Shown: positions 50,577 to 60,050, counted from the first letter of the stretch. The stretch is DNA of 64,000 nucleotides from Flavobacteriales bacterium (GCA_947449575.1 CANFRV010000008.1:1-64000), one strand, 5' to 3'. The notes: generated by a model from the sequence alone, not told the origin. Program-made: numbers and translations.

Positions 50577-51837
50577 AAAACTACTTACAAAAACCTTAAG
50601 ATCCAATCTTTTATTTTCATTGCTTGTTCTCATGATTTCGGGACCACTTTTTTATTTTTTTACTGAAAGACTCTATTTAGAGGATTCAGACGAGGTTCTG
50701 CTCCTTCGAAAAAATGAGTTTGTGAAATTCACCTTATCTTCTATGAAAGAAAGCGAAATTTCAATTTGGAATAAAATAAGTAAAGATGGAAAAATTGAAA
50801 AAGAAGCACACTCATCTGCAAAAGACTCTCTATTTTTTATTTCAAAATACGACAATTACACCGCTGAGAACGAACCTTATCATGTTTTAAAATCTTCCAT
50901 ACGAATAGAAGGAAAACCATATTCTGTGCAATTTAGAATAAATCTAATTGAAGCAAATGATCTAATAATAAGCATCGCCATTTTGTTTTCAATTATTATT
51001 ATTCTACTTCTAACAGGGCTTTACATTATTACGAAAAGATACTCTATCAAACTGTGGAAACCATTTTATGAGACACTCAGCCAGATTGAACAATTTGAAT
51101 TGGATAAAGATAGGATTCCACATTTTAAACCTACTTCCATCGAAGAGTTTGATCGCTTAAACAAAGATATTTCGAAGCTAATTGAAAAAAATAGTTCCAT
51201 TTTTAAAAGTCAACGTGAATTTGTTGAAAATGCTGCTCATGAATTACAAACGCCATTAGCCATTTTTCAGCTTACAATTGATACACTTATTCAAAATCCT
51301 GCTATTACTGATGAACAATACATTCTGGTGAATCAACTCAACGAAACAATTGGTAGATTAAATCGGTTGAACAAAAGTTTATTACTTCTTTCAAAAATTG
51401 ATGGGAATCAATTTGAAACAAATGAGAAAACGGACCTCTATGTTGTTATTGATAAGCAAATTCCATTCTTTCTTGAACAAGCCTCTTTCAAAAATATTAA
51501 AATATTTTCTTCGATTGACAAGAATGTTTTCGTTCATTGTAATTCTGAATTACTAGAAATTTTAGTAAGTAATCTATTTCTCAACACAATAAAACACAAT
51601 AAAAGTAATGGCACCGTTCAAATTACCTTAACCAAGACTGCCTTAACCTTTTCTAACACAGGAGTTGCAATAACTCTTGATTCTGAGAAATTATATCAGC
51701 GATTTTCAAAATTAAATCCATCGACACATGGAAACGGTCTAGGCTTATCTATCATAAAAAAAATTGTACAGCTAAATGACTGGGCAATTAAGTATTCATT
51801 TAAAGGAGATATGCATAGTTTTGAGATTATATTTTGA
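50569..51837 (+). CDS. Membrane histidine kinase
   Basis: About 422 residues from the ATG at 50569, which overlaps the regulator stop; a GTG at 50521 is in frame but would overlap more. There are two membrane helices (about residues 11-33 and 140-165) around a ~105-residue periplasmic sensor, then a HAMP-like stretch, the H-box VENAAHELQTPLAIFQL, an N-box with SNLFLNTIKHNKSNG and a shortened G-region with NGLGLSIIKKIV. The ATP-binding domain is compact, as is common in Bacteroidota kinases of this group. Signal unknown. Confidence 0.93.
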   Translation: MTKKLLTKTLRSNLLFSLLVLMISGPLFYFFTERLYLEDSDEVLLLRKNEFVKFTLSSMKESEISIWNKISKDGKIEKEAHSSAKDSLFFISKYDNYTAENEPYHVLKSSIRIEGKPYSVQFRINLIEANDLIISIAILFSIIIILLLTGLYIITKRYSIKLWKPFYETLSQIEQFELDKDRIPHFKPTSIEEFDRLNKDISKLIEKNSSIFKSQREFVENAAHELQTPLAIFQLTIDTLIQNPAITDEQYILVNQLNETIGRLNRLNKSLLLLSKIDGNQFETNEKTDLYVVIDKQIPFFLEQASFKNIKIFSSIDKNVFVHCNSELLEILVSNLFLNTIKHNKSNGTVQITLTKTALTFSNTGVAITLDSEKLYQRFSKLNPSTHGNGLGLSIIKKIVQLNDWAIKYSFKGDMHSFEIIF

Positions 51838-51865
51838 AATTCAGAATTAATTCTAAATTGCCCGA

Positions 51866-51873
51866 TACATTTG
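51866..51873 (+). promoter_or_regulatory. Candidate -7 box of the PepSY-like gene
   Basis: TACATTTG matches TAnnTTTG and ends 29 bases before the ATG at 51903. This suggests separate transcription from the two-component operon. Confidence 0.5.
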
Positions 51874-51902
51874 CACGTATTAACTTTTTAAAACCCATTA
51901 TT

Positions 51903-52319
51903 ATGAATAAGATTAAATTTTTACTTATTAATTGCTTGGTTACTTCAATTTCATTCGCACAAGGAATCAAGGAATCTGAAGTGCCTCAAATTGTAAAATC
52001 TGCTTTTGAAAAAGCATATCCCACCGTTAAAACTGCGAAATGGGAAAAAGAAGAAACAAATTATGAAGCTGAATTTACCCTAAATAAATCGGATAATTCT
52101 GCTTTAATAAGCAGTGCGGGAGCAATACTTGAAACAGAAATAAATATTTCAACCTCTCAGCTTCCAAAAGTGGCATTGGAATATATCAAAAAAAACTATA
52201 CTGGATGTAAAATTGCAGAAGCAGCAAAAATTACAGATTCTAATGGTACCATCAAATACGAGGCTGAAATCAAAGGAGTAGATGTTTTTTTTGATGTAAA
52301 TGGAAAGATCATAAAATAA
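51903..52319 (+). CDS. Periplasmic PepSY-like protein
   Basis: The start at 51903 gives 138 residues with a signal peptide (NKIKFLLINCLVTSISFAQ). Two PepSY-like halves follow: VPQIVKSAFEKAYPTVKTAKWEKEE.NYEAEF and LPKVALEYIKKNYTGCKIAEAAKI. Each has a helix followed by strands, and the C-terminal part ends in DVFFDVNGKII. Proteins of this kind often accompany two-component systems and act in the periplasm, possibly as inhibitors or sensors. It lies 65 bp after the kinase gene. Confidence 0.85.
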   Translation: MNKIKFLLINCLVTSISFAQGIKESEVPQIVKSAFEKAYPTVKTAKWEKEETNYEAEFTLNKSDNSALISSAGAILETEINISTSQLPKVALEYIKKNYTGCKIAEAAKITDSNGTIKYEAEIKGVDVFFDVNGKIIK

Positions 52320-52373
52320 GAGATGTCAATTTCCGAAAAAAATATTATTCAGTAATTTATTCAAACTTCTAAA

Positions 52374-53720
52374 ATGAAAAAAACATTGATTTTATTGATT
52401 TTATTTATTCAATGCTTCACAAACTTTCGTGCACAAGATTCAATCACTAAGGATTCTATTAAACTGCCCTTTGCTATTAGTTCCGAAAAAAAATTATCGG
52501 ATGAAGACTTGGCTAACAAAAAAGAAGGCACATATATCACGGGAGTTCCTGATTTGAGTTCTGATCCTGTCAATGGTTTTGGTTATGGAGTGGAAGGTTC
52601 TATCTATTTTAACGGAAAAAAATCTGACCCTTTTTTCAAATACACGGCCTACCGAGCAAAACTTGACGTGGCACTCTTCAATACCACCAAAGCACAGCGA
52701 GAGATCATGGTTATTTGTGACATTCCCTATATATTAAATACAAAATGGCGCATGCGAGGTGAATTAGCATTCGAAGTCAACCCCAACTTATTGTATTTCG
52801 GAATCAATCAACAAACCACTTTAGCAGGCTTGAGTTATTACCCGGCTAATGATCTATCTCAAAAACCTGTCACTAATTCCTCTTTTGATGCTTATCAGAA
52901 TTCTTTAATTGGTGACAATAAAAATTACTTAAATTTCACTAAAAAAGAAGCTGTCATCAATGTGAGTATGGAAAGATCTTATATGGAAGGACGTCTCCGG
53001 GCATTAATTGGATATGAATATGCCAATCTTACTCTGACTCCCTTCGCAGGAAATTCTTTTTTGCAAAATGATTTTAATAAAGGACTTATCACAGGTGTTG
53101 GTAGAAATTCAGTGTCATTCGTTCAGGTTGGATTAATCTATGATACTCGGGATTTAGAAACAGATCCTTCTCAAGGGTTTTTCGCTGAGTTGACCAATGA
53201 AGTTTCACTAAAAGCTTTGGGGTCTCAATTCGATTTCAATAAAACGTTTGGTCATGTAAATTACTACCATAAATTATTTCCATCTATTTTTAAAAAATTA
53301 GTGATTGCAGGAAGAATAGCTGCAGGATACACGGCTGGGAATTCTCCTTTTTATGAATATCACGATCAATGGAGTTCAGAAGGAAGTATTGAAGGATTGG
53401 GCGGAGGCGTTACGTTAAGAGGTTTTAAGCAAAGTAGATTTGTTTCTCGCTTAACACAATGGAATAATTTTGAATTACGTTATCGATTTGCTCAATTCAC
53501 ACTTATGAAGCAACATTTTGCTTTGAGTGCTGTTCCATTTTTTGACTTCGGAGGTGTTTGGGATACTGGTAAGAATTTCACAAAACAATTTAACAACTAC
53601 CGCTGCGACGAAGGTGCTGGTTTAAGAATTGCATGGAATGTAAATACTATTTTACGTTTTGATTATGCTATTTCCAAAGAGGACAAACAATTTTTCTTTT
53701 CGTTAGCTCACACATTTTAG
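52374..53720 (+). CDS. Omp85-like (surface antigen D15) outer-membrane barrel protein
   Basis: The 448 residues start with a signal peptide (KKTLILLILFIQCFTNFRAQ). No POTRA domains are evident. The barrel half shows VGLIYDTRDLETDPSQGFF and the LRGFKQSRF motif, which matches the (V/L)RGF L6 signature of Omp85 barrels. It ends with F as the last residue (FFFSLAHTF), a typical outer-membrane protein ending. Related proteins are annotated as BamA/TamA-like barrels, but without POTRA domains the role is unclear. Confidence 0.85.
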   Translation: MKKTLILLILFIQCFTNFRAQDSITKDSIKLPFAISSEKKLSDEDLANKKEGTYITGVPDLSSDPVNGFGYGVEGSIYFNGKKSDPFFKYTAYRAKLDVALFNTTKAQREIMVICDIPYILNTKWRMRGELAFEVNPNLLYFGINQQTTLAGLSYYPANDLSQKPVTNSSFDAYQNSLIGDNKNYLNFTKKEAVINVSMERSYMEGRLRALIGYEYANLTLTPFAGNSFLQNDFNKGLITGVGRNSVSFVQVGLIYDTRDLETDPSQGFFAELTNEVSLKALGSQFDFNKTFGHVNYYHKLFPSIFKKLVIAGRIAAGYTAGNSPFYEYHDQWSSEGSIEGLGGGVTLRGFKQSRFVSRLTQWNNFELRYRFAQFTLMKQHFALSAVPFFDFGGVWDTGKNFTKQFNNYRCDEGAGLRIAWNVNTILRFDYAISKEDKQFFFSLAHTF

Positions 53721-53730
53721 GTTCAGGTAA

Positions 53731-53763
53731 TTGTTCAACTTACGCAGTTTCTATGTAACTTTG
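53731..53763 (+). promoter_or_regulatory. Promoter of arylsulfotransferase-like paralogue 2
   Basis: A TTG at 53731 lies 22 bases before TAACTTTG (53756-53763), fitting the Bacteroidota -33/-7 pattern. The box ends 19 bases before the ATG at 53783. This is one of the few promoters here with both elements. Confidence 0.55.
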
Positions 53764-53782
53764 AGAATATGATTCTACTAAG

Positions 53783-55078
53783 ATGAAGAAAATTATTAAA
53801 TATCTAATTTTTTTCTGGGTGTTCTTTTTTATTTTGGTCTTCTTTATGGGGGCTACAAGATATGTATTACTGAACAGCACCCGGATGGACGGATATCCGA
53901 AGAAAGCAATCATTTTTCTATCTACATTTTTATCGAATATTTATGATTACGATGAATTGACAAAACCTTTAGAGATAAACAGTACTTTAAAATTACACAA
54001 TGGATTTAACTATTCTAACTACTACAAAAAAAGTAACGATTATGTCCTTGTTTCCAGTTGGGATCACCTGTTAGAGCAATCTATTGTAAAATTAGTACGA
54101 ATTAGAGATGGCGCTATTATGCATAAATGGGTAGTTGATATCGACCAAATAAATCAAGCACATCTTTCACGAAATTCGATTAAATTAATGCATCCGTCTT
54201 TATTTTCTGATGGTTCTCTGCTTTTTGGATCGGAGAATCTCTACAAAGTGAATAAAGACTCAAAAATTGTTTGGTGGAGTGATGCTTATTGTCATCATTC
54301 AATTGAAAAAGGAATTGGAAATAATTATTGGTTTTGTAGTTTTAACAGTTCCACCAAAAATGCGAAAAAATACCAAATTGTGGATGATGTAATCAAAGAA
54401 GTTTCTGCAATAACAGGTAAAATTTTATTTGAAAAATCAGTTTTTGAGATTTTAATGGCGAATGGATATGGAAGAGGTAACTTTTTTATCAATGCGGAAG
54501 AAAATCCTATTTCCACTGCTATGGATTATGTCCATTTAAATGATATTCAACCGGTATTAACGGATTCAAAGTACTGGAAGAAAGGAGATTTATTTTTGAG
54601 TCTAAGGAATCAAAATATGGTCATGCTGTATCGTCCTTCTACCAACAAAATTATTTGGTCACAAAATGGGCCTTGGTTGCGCCAACATGATGTTGACATT
54701 CTTGATTCTACACGAATTGGTATCTTTGGTAATAATGTAATTGACCCTCAAAACTCAGATAAAACAGGGGTTTTAATTGATGGACATAATAATCAATACA
54801 TTTATGATTTCTCCAAAAATCTAATTACAACACCCTACGAACAATTATTTAAATCATCTAAGATTGGCACGATTTCAGAAGGTTTATCGAGAATATTGGA
54901 GGATGGAACCATTTTTATTGAAGAAACAAACCAAGGCAGAATTGTCTTTGGAGACCAAAACCACGAAATGTGGTCATATATTGATCGCATTGATAAAAAC
55001 AAAGTTAGCCGTTTAAGTTGGTCTACCTATATCACAGAAAGTGAATTTAAAACACTTGATTTCATTAAGAAAAAGTAA
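53783..55078 (+). CDS. Membrane-anchored arylsulfotransferase-like propeller protein (paralogue 2)
   Basis: This 431-residue protein is clearly homologous along its full length to the protein at 38977. The N-terminal anchor (KKIIKYLIFFWVFFFILVFFMGAT), the HPSLFSDGSLLFGSENLYKV region and the three histidine motifs HSIE, HLNDIQP and QHDVDI are all kept. It differs from paralogue 1 mainly in a shorter loop near residue 130. It has its own promoter and is followed, 154 bp later, by three tightly packed genes including a P-loop sulfotransferase. This suggests a sulfate-transfer role in the periplasm. Catalytic activity is not shown by sequence alone. Confidence 0.8.
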   Translation: MKKIIKYLIFFWVFFFILVFFMGATRYVLLNSTRMDGYPKKAIIFLSTFLSNIYDYDELTKPLEINSTLKLHNGFNYSNYYKKSNDYVLVSSWDHLLEQSIVKLVRIRDGAIMHKWVVDIDQINQAHLSRNSIKLMHPSLFSDGSLLFGSENLYKVNKDSKIVWWSDAYCHHSIEKGIGNNYWFCSFNSSTKNAKKYQIVDDVIKEVSAITGKILFEKSVFEILMANGYGRGNFFINAEENPISTAMDYVHLNDIQPVLTDSKYWKKGDLFLSLRNQNMVMLYRPSTNKIIWSQNGPWLRQHDVDILDSTRIGIFGNNVIDPQNSDKTGVLIDGHNNQYIYDFSKNLITTPYEQLFKSSKIGTISEGLSRILEDGTIFIEETNQGRIVFGDQNHEMWSYIDRIDKNKVSRLSWSTYITESEFKTLDFIKKK

Positions 55079-55207
55079 TTTCAAGCTGGATTATTTCTAT
55101 ATTATTTCTGCGACAAATAATTCTTGCGCGAGATAAACAGCAAATGAAAAAATCCACAATAAATCGTATTTACTATACTAATTCTTACCCAACAAGAAAT
55201 TAAAATC

Positions 55208-55227
55208 TTACTTTTATAAAAAAGTAA
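55208..55227. promoter_or_regulatory. Inverted repeat just before the 59-residue gene
   Basis: TTACTTTT at 55208-55215 is the exact reverse complement of AAAAGTAA at 55220-55227, with a 4-base spacer. It lies 5 bases before the ATG at 55233. It could be an operator or an RNA hairpin at the ribosome entry site. The composition is low-complexity, so chance is possible. Confidence 0.35.
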
Positions 55228-55232
55228 CACCA

Positions 55233-55412
55233 ATGGATGCATTATTAATAAAATTCGCAAGTATACCCATATATATTGGGCCGGGACTTGGAGGAGGAAC
55301 AATCCTTGCAATTTTAGGAATATTAACTTCATTTTTCTTGTCCTTAATAGCTATTTTTTGGTATCCGTTAAAAAGACTATTTAGATTTTTAAAATCCAAA
55401 TTCAAGAAATAA
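55233..55412 (+). CDS. Short membrane protein (59 residues) in the sulfotransferase operon
   Basis: Reading from the ATG at 55233 to the TAA at 55410 gives 59 residues: an N-terminal amphipathic part (MDALLIKFASIPIYI), a GPGLGGG turn, a hydrophobic helix (TILAILGILTSFFLSLIAIFW), then a basic tail (YPLKRLFRFLKSKFKK). The gene is 2 bp from the following ORF. Together with the strong helix-plus-basic-tail pattern this makes it a convincing small gene. A GPG(L/I)GGG-helix-basic arrangement resembles small proteins I associate with such clusters, but no function is known. Confidence 0.75.
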   Translation: MDALLIKFASIPIYIGPGLGGGTILAILGILTSFFLSLIAIFWYPLKRLFRFLKSKFKK

Positions 55413-55414
55413 GT

Positions 55415-55795
55415 ATGGATCTTTTTATTGTGTTAATTTTCAGCTTTTTTACCGCTTTTTTGTTTGATTTTTTATCGATTTTCAAAGCGAGTAAGTACTT
55501 ATTTACGATACAAAAAGAATCATTCAAGGTTATTTCCGATAAACAATTAACAGATGATCAAAAGCAGAAAGCGCTGTTATCGTATACTTCAAAGATTTTT
55601 CTGACTTCCTTAAAATTGCTTTTTTTCTTCCTACTTGTGCTAAGTCCATTTACATTCCTTGTTTTGTATGGACACAATTATACTACTACTGATTTTTATG
55701 GTGTTTTAACGTCACTATATGGGATGTTAATTACTGCTGTTTCATTTCTGATTTACTTTTCTATTAAGAAGAAATATGGAAGAAAACAGCTATAA
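55415..55795 (+). CDS. Membrane protein of unknown function in the sulfotransferase operon
   Basis: This 126-residue protein has three predicted membrane helices (about residues 2-22, 60-84 and 95-117) and a charged loop between the first two (DKQLTDDQKQKALLSY). It begins 2 bp after the 59-residue gene and overlaps the sulfotransferase start by 20 bp, so translation is probably coupled. No catalytic motif is visible. It may be a membrane partner that recruits the sulfotransferase or moves its product, which is inference from order. Confidence 0.75.
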   Translation: MDLFIVLIFSFFTAFLFDFLSIFKASKYLFTIQKESFKVISDKQLTDDQKQKALLSYTSKIFLTSLKLLFFFLLVLSPFTFLVLYGHNYTTTDFYGVLTSLYGMLITAVSFLIYFSIKKKYGRKQL

Positions 55796-56825
55796 TTTTC
55801 TTTCAAAATTACTTCATAAAATCAGTCTTGGGTCGAAGTCTGTTTCTGAAATGAGTTTTGAAATTGAAAAAGTACTTTATCTAAAAAAAACGAAGCATAA
55901 TGTAGCAGAAAACCATCTTTTCATTAGTGGTTTAGCTAGAAGTGGTACGACGGCCTTCCTGAATCTTCTTCATGAAACCAATCAATTTTCGTCATTAACC
56001 TATGAAGTTATGCCTTTTATACTTGCTCCCAATTTTGGAGGAAAGTTTTCTAAAAGAAAAACGGGCAAAGCATTAAAAAAGAAGGAACGATCACATAAAG
56101 ATGGTATTTTAATCAATAATGAAAGTCCTGAAGCGTTGGATGAAGTATTCTGGAAAGTCTTTTTAGATGATACATACATTCAAAAAGATCGCTTGGTGAT
56201 TCATGAAATTGGTCTCGAAAACAAAACTCGCTATAGCCAATATATTGATATGATTGTTTTAAAGCATAGTGAAAAAGCAGGAAATAGATATCTCTCAAAA
56301 AACAATAATTCAATTTTGCGCTTATCTTCTCTTTTACAAAATTTCCCAAAAGCTACCGTAGTCATTCCTTTCAGAAACCCTTTACAGCATGCACTTTCAC
56401 TGTTAAATCAGCATCAACATTTTTGTAAACTTCAAACAGAAAATCCATTTACCTTGAAATATATGAATTGGATCGGGCATCATGAATTTGGATTAAATCA
56501 AAAACCATTTTACTTGGGAAATGATTCTGTATTCAACCAATTATTGGAGACTAGTAAAGAAGATATCAATTATTGGTTACTAACTTGGTTAAATTATTAC
56601 ACGTATGTTTACGAGCACTTTATGGATTCCTGTGTGCTTTTTTCATATGAGAAATTTTCTGAAGAACCTACGAACTACATCCAGGAAATTTCAAAAAAAA
56701 TTGGGCTACAAGATATACAATTTGAACTAAAATCATTTCTTTCCAAAGAAAGAAAATGTGATGGCGTTAATGAAGATTTACTAAGAAAGTGCACTGAAAT
56801 TTACGAAAAATTAAATCACCATTGA
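55776..56825 (+). CDS. P-loop (PAPS-type) sulfotransferase
   Basis: This 349-residue cytoplasmic protein has the 5'-phosphosulfate-binding loop ISGLARSGTTAFLNLL (~residues 50-65) and a 3'-phosphate-binding segment VVIPFRNPLQHALSLL near residue 200. These define PAPS-dependent sulfotransferases. The acceptor is not predictable: carbohydrate, lipid or a small molecule. Its location with two small membrane proteins and an arylsulfotransferase-like membrane protein suggests a two-stage sulfation route from PAPS to an exported acceptor. It converges on hutH. Confidence 0.85.
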   Translation: MEENSYNFLSKLLHKISLGSKSVSEMSFEIEKVLYLKKTKHNVAENHLFISGLARSGTTAFLNLLHETNQFSSLTYEVMPFILAPNFGGKFSKRKTGKALKKKERSHKDGILINNESPEALDEVFWKVFLDDTYIQKDRLVIHEIGLENKTRYSQYIDMIVLKHSEKAGNRYLSKNNNSILRLSSLLQNFPKATVVIPFRNPLQHALSLLNQHQHFCKLQTENPFTLKYMNWIGHHEFGLNQKPFYLGNDSVFNQLLETSKEDINYWLLTWLNYYTYVYEHFMDSCVLFSYEKFSEEPTNYIQEISKKIGLQDIQFELKSFLSKERKCDGVNEDLLRKCTEIYEKLNHH

Positions 56826-56857
56826 TAGAAATCAGGAAGTGAAATAAATAAATAATA

Positions 56858-58339
56858 CTAAAGATTCACAACAAACTCTCGACTTTTAGCTATCAAAGGT
56901 TGCAAGAATTGATCTTTTTCTACAAATGAAACCTCTTTTCGATAGTTAGAAACCAAAGATTCTATTTGAGGGGAAGATTTCAATGGTCTTCTAAATTCGA
57001 ATGCTTGAGCTGCATTTAAAATCTCAATCGCTTGGATCGTGTAACAATTCTCTACAATTCTGTGCAATTTCGTAGCTGCATTTGCCCCCATACTTACATG
57101 ATCTTCTTGACCATTTGAAGAATCAATTGTGTCCACACTTGCCGGCGAACAAAGTTGTTTATTTTGGCTAACGATGGAAGCACATGTATATTGAGGAATC
57201 ATAAATCCGGAGTTTAATCCAGGATTAGCCACTAAAAAAGCAGGCAAACTTCTAGTCCCTGAGATTAATTTATACACTCTTCGTTCAGAAATACTACCTA
57301 ATTCAGCTAAAGCAATAGCTAAGAAATCCATAGAAATAGCCAAAGGCTGACCATGAAAATTTCCAGCAGAAACCACCAAGTCTTCATCAGGAAAAATGGT
57401 CGGATTATCCGTCACAGCATTCACTTCGCGTTCAACGATTTCCTTACAATGCAAAATCGCATCCAACGAAGCACCATGAACTTGGGGAATACATCTAAAA
57501 GAATACGGATCTTGAACATGCGCTTTTTCTTGCTTCGAGATTTCACTACCTGCTAATAAATCACGCATAATTTTAGCAACAGCGATCTGGCCATTTTGCC
57601 TTCTAATTGCATTTACCGACACTCCAAATGGTTCAATTCTTCCGTCATAACCTTCTAAAGAAATAGCCGCTATTTGATTGAACTGATTGAATAATTTTTC
57701 GGCATGACTAACACAGTAAGATGCGTAGGCGCTCATGAATTGTGTTCCATTTAACAAGGCCAATCCTTCTTTTGATCGCAAAACAATTGGTTTCAGATTA
57801 AATCTTTCATTCATCGCTTTACTGGACATTTTTTCGCCATTTACATATACCTGTCCTTCGCCGATTAGTGGTAAAGACAAATGCGCCAGCGGAGCTAAAT
57901 CGCCGGAAGCACCTAAACTCCCTTGTTGATATATAAGAGGAAGAATATTGTTATTGAAGAAGAAAATCAATCGTTCCACTGTCTCAACTTGGACCCCAGA
58001 ATGACCATGAGAGATACCAATAATTTTCAATAATATCATTCTTTTCACCAATGCAGAAGGAACTTCTTCACCCGTTCCGCAAGCATGAGAAAGAACCAAA
58101 TTCTTTTGCAATTGTTCTAGATCTTCAGTAGAAATAGCCGTATTGCACAGCGATCCAAACCCTGTATTGACGCCATACATTAAACGTTCACTTCTAGTAA
58201 CTTTTTCGTCTAAATACGTTCTACATTTTTGGATAGCCGTTTTTGCGCTTTCAGATAATTCAATTACATTATTTTCCTTTACTATTGCATCAATTTCAGC
58301 TAATGAAATCCATTCATTATTAATAATTCTTGTACTCAT
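56858..58339 (-). CDS. hutH: Histidine ammonia-lyase
   Basis: The 493-residue enzyme converts histidine to urocanate and ammonia. Ala144-Ser145-Gly146 in GSLGASGDLAPLAHL form the MIO cofactor. Ser84-His85 in NLVLSHACGTG match histidine-specific lyases (tyrosine-specific ones have His-Leu there). The start is the ATG at 58339. hutU, hutI and hutG are not in the window, so the rest of the pathway must be elsewhere or the gene serves another use. Confidence 0.93.
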   Translation of the reverse strand: MSTRIINNEWISLAEIDAIVKENNVIELSESAKTAIQKCRTYLDEKVTRSERLMYGVNTGFGSLCNTAISTEDLEQLQKNLVLSHACGTGEEVPSALVKRMILLKIIGISHGHSGVQVETVERLIFFFNNNILPLIYQQGSLGASGDLAPLAHLSLPLIGEGQVYVNGEKMSSKAMNERFNLKPIVLRSKEGLALLNGTQFMSAYASYCVSHAEKLFNQFNQIAAISLEGYDGRIEPFGVSVNAIRRQNGQIAVAKIMRDLLAGSEISKQEKAHVQDPYSFRCIPQVHGASLDAILHCKEIVEREVNAVTDNPTIFPDEDLVVSAGNFHGQPLAISMDFLAIALAELGSISERRVYKLISGTRSLPAFLVANPGLNSGFMIPQYTCASIVSQNKQLCSPASVDTIDSSNGQEDHVSMGANAATKLHRIVENCYTIQAIEILNAAQAFEFRRPLKSSPQIESLVSNYRKEVSFVEKDQFLQPLIAKSREFVVNL

Positions 58340-58402
58340 TTGTCTTGCAGTTATTCCTTTTCAGAAGAAAAAGTAATTTATATAGTCTGTTTGGTACGCT
58401 AT

Positions 58403-59773
58403 TTAATTTTTTAATTTTTCAATCAATTCTTCCACAGATAATTCGAATTGATCTCCTGATTCCATATTTTTCAATTGAATAATTCCTTTCGCCATTTCTT
58501 CATCACCTACTATTGCAACATACTGAACACCTCGATCATTGGCATATTTCATCTGTTTTTGCATTTTCGATTTTGAAGGATACAATTCGCAATCAATCCC
58601 TTTATTTCTGCATTGACGCACTAATTTCATGCAATATGCTTGTTCTATTTCACCAAAATTTACAAATAATAACGTTAAACCTAAATCTGTTTCTTTTGGA
58701 AAAAGATCTAATTCGGTCAATACATCATAAATTCTATCAGCACCAAAAGAAATTCCAACACCAGACATTCCTGACATTCCGAACAGTCCCGTCAAATCGT
58801 CATATCTTCCACCCCCACAAATACTTCCCATGTTTACACCATTCGCTTTTACTTCAAAAATTGCCCCGGTGTAATAGTTTAAACCACGCGCCAGAGTGAC
58901 ATCAAATTCAACCTTTGCTTTCAAAGGCCCTAATTCAGTCACTTGATTTAAAACAAATTCAAGTTCTTCAATTCCTTTCAAACCAATTTCACTTTTCGCT
59001 AAAACGACTTTCATTTTCGCCAATGAATCAGCATTATTTCCCGTCATAGAAAAAAGAGGAGTAATCTTTTCGATAGCAGAAATGGAAACACCCTTTTCTA
59101 TCAATTCTTTCATCACACCTTCCTCCCCTATTTTATCCAACTTGTCAATCGCAACGGTAATATCAATTATTTTATCTGATTCCCCGCTTACTTCTGCGAT
59201 ACCTGATAATATTTTTCGGTTATTGATTTTTACACTAAAATCAGGAATATTTAAAGCCGTAAGCACCTCATCGAACAACAAAATAAAATCAATTTCATAA
59301 ACCAAAGAATCACTTCCGACAACGTCAGCATCGCACTGAAAAAATTCCTGATAACGACCATGCTGCGGTCTATCAGCTCTCCAAACGGGTTGAATTTGAT
59401 ATCTTTTAAAAGGAAATGAAATGTCATTTTGGTGCTGCACAACAAATCGCGCAAAAGGGACAGTTAGGTCATAGCGTAATGCTTTTTCAGCCAAAGAATT
59501 AGCAAAACGAGGTAAATTTCCAGTTTCTAAAGCAACCAGATCTGCTTTTTTCATTTTTTCGCCAGAATTCAAAATTCTAAAAATCAAACGATCACCCTCT
59601 TCGCCATATTTGCCTAATAATGTTTGAGATAATTCAAAAGAAGGCGTTTCAATTGGAGAAAAACCATACTTTTTAAAAAGCACTTTAATTGTATCAAAGA
59701 TATACGTTCTTCGCGCTACTTCTAAAGGTAAAAAATCTCTTGTTCCTTTTGGAATGGACGGTTTTTGAGCCAT
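58403..59773 (-). CDS. hisS: Histidyl-tRNA synthetase
   Basis: This 456-residue class IIa synthetase has motif 2 ([27 protein letters not shown]), the HisA-type motif [30 protein letters not shown], motif 3 ([11 protein letters not shown]) and a C-terminal anticodon-binding domain ([17 protein letters not shown] and later [15 protein letters not shown]). Its location directly before hutH (63 bp) puts two histidine-related genes side by side on one strand. Promoter box TATCTTTG lies at 59795-59802. Confidence 0.96.
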   Translation of the reverse strand: MAQKPSIPKGTRDFLPLEVARRTYIFDTIKVLFKKYGFSPIETPSFELSQTLLGKYGEEGDRLIFRILNSGEKMKKADLVALETGNLPRFANSLAEKALRYDLTVPFARFVVQHQNDISFPFKRYQIQPVWRADRPQHGRYQEFFQCDADVVGSDSLVYEIDFILLFDEVLTALNIPDFSVKINNRKILSGIAEVSGESDKIIDITVAIDKLDKIGEEGVMKELIEKGVSISAIEKITPLFSMTGNNADSLAKMKVVLAKSEIGLKGIEELEFVLNQVTELGPLKAKVEFDVTLARGLNYYTGAIFEVKANGVNMGSICGGGRYDDLTGLFGMSGMSGVGISFGADRIYDVLTELDLFPKETDLGLTLLFVNFGEIEQAYCMKLVRQCRNKGIDCELYPSKSKMQKQMKYANDRGVQYVAIVGDEEMAKGIIQLKNMESGDQFELSVEELIEKLKN

Positions 59774-59794
59774 TATTATTCAATTATTTGATTG

Positions 59795-59802
59795 CAAAGA
59801 TA
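59795..59802 (-). promoter_or_regulatory. Candidate -7 box of hisS
   Basis: The minus strand reads TATCTTTG ending 21 bases before the hisS ATG. The downstream hutH may be read from the same promoter. Confidence 0.55.
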
Positions 59803-60050
59803 GTTTTAAAAAGTTGAATAGAGCTTGTTACAATTTGGGATTATTTTATTTTGAAACATTGGCTTGGTTGATTCCACCCACAACACAATCACTATAAACC
59901 AATTTCAATTTTCACCATAATGATTTAGATCTAGTGAAAACAGTTCTCTTGTTGAACCAAAAGAAATAAAGCTAGATGTAAAATGTCGTAAATAATTGAA
60001 AAAAAATAGGAAATCAGGATTGAATAAAAACAGCTAAATACCTTTTAAAA
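59803..60050. other. Gene-free stretch between hisS and the paa terminator
   Basis: The gap between hisS and paaC is 321 bp in all (59774-60094). It holds the hisS promoter box at one end and a hairpin at the other. The middle is AT-rich; I see no ORF, RNA or repeat in it. Confidence 0.55.

Noticed and set aside
53783-56825. Capsule or exopolysaccharide locus
   Set aside because: No glycosyltransferase, flippase or polymerase gene accompanies the sulfotransferase, so a polysaccharide locus is not supported.
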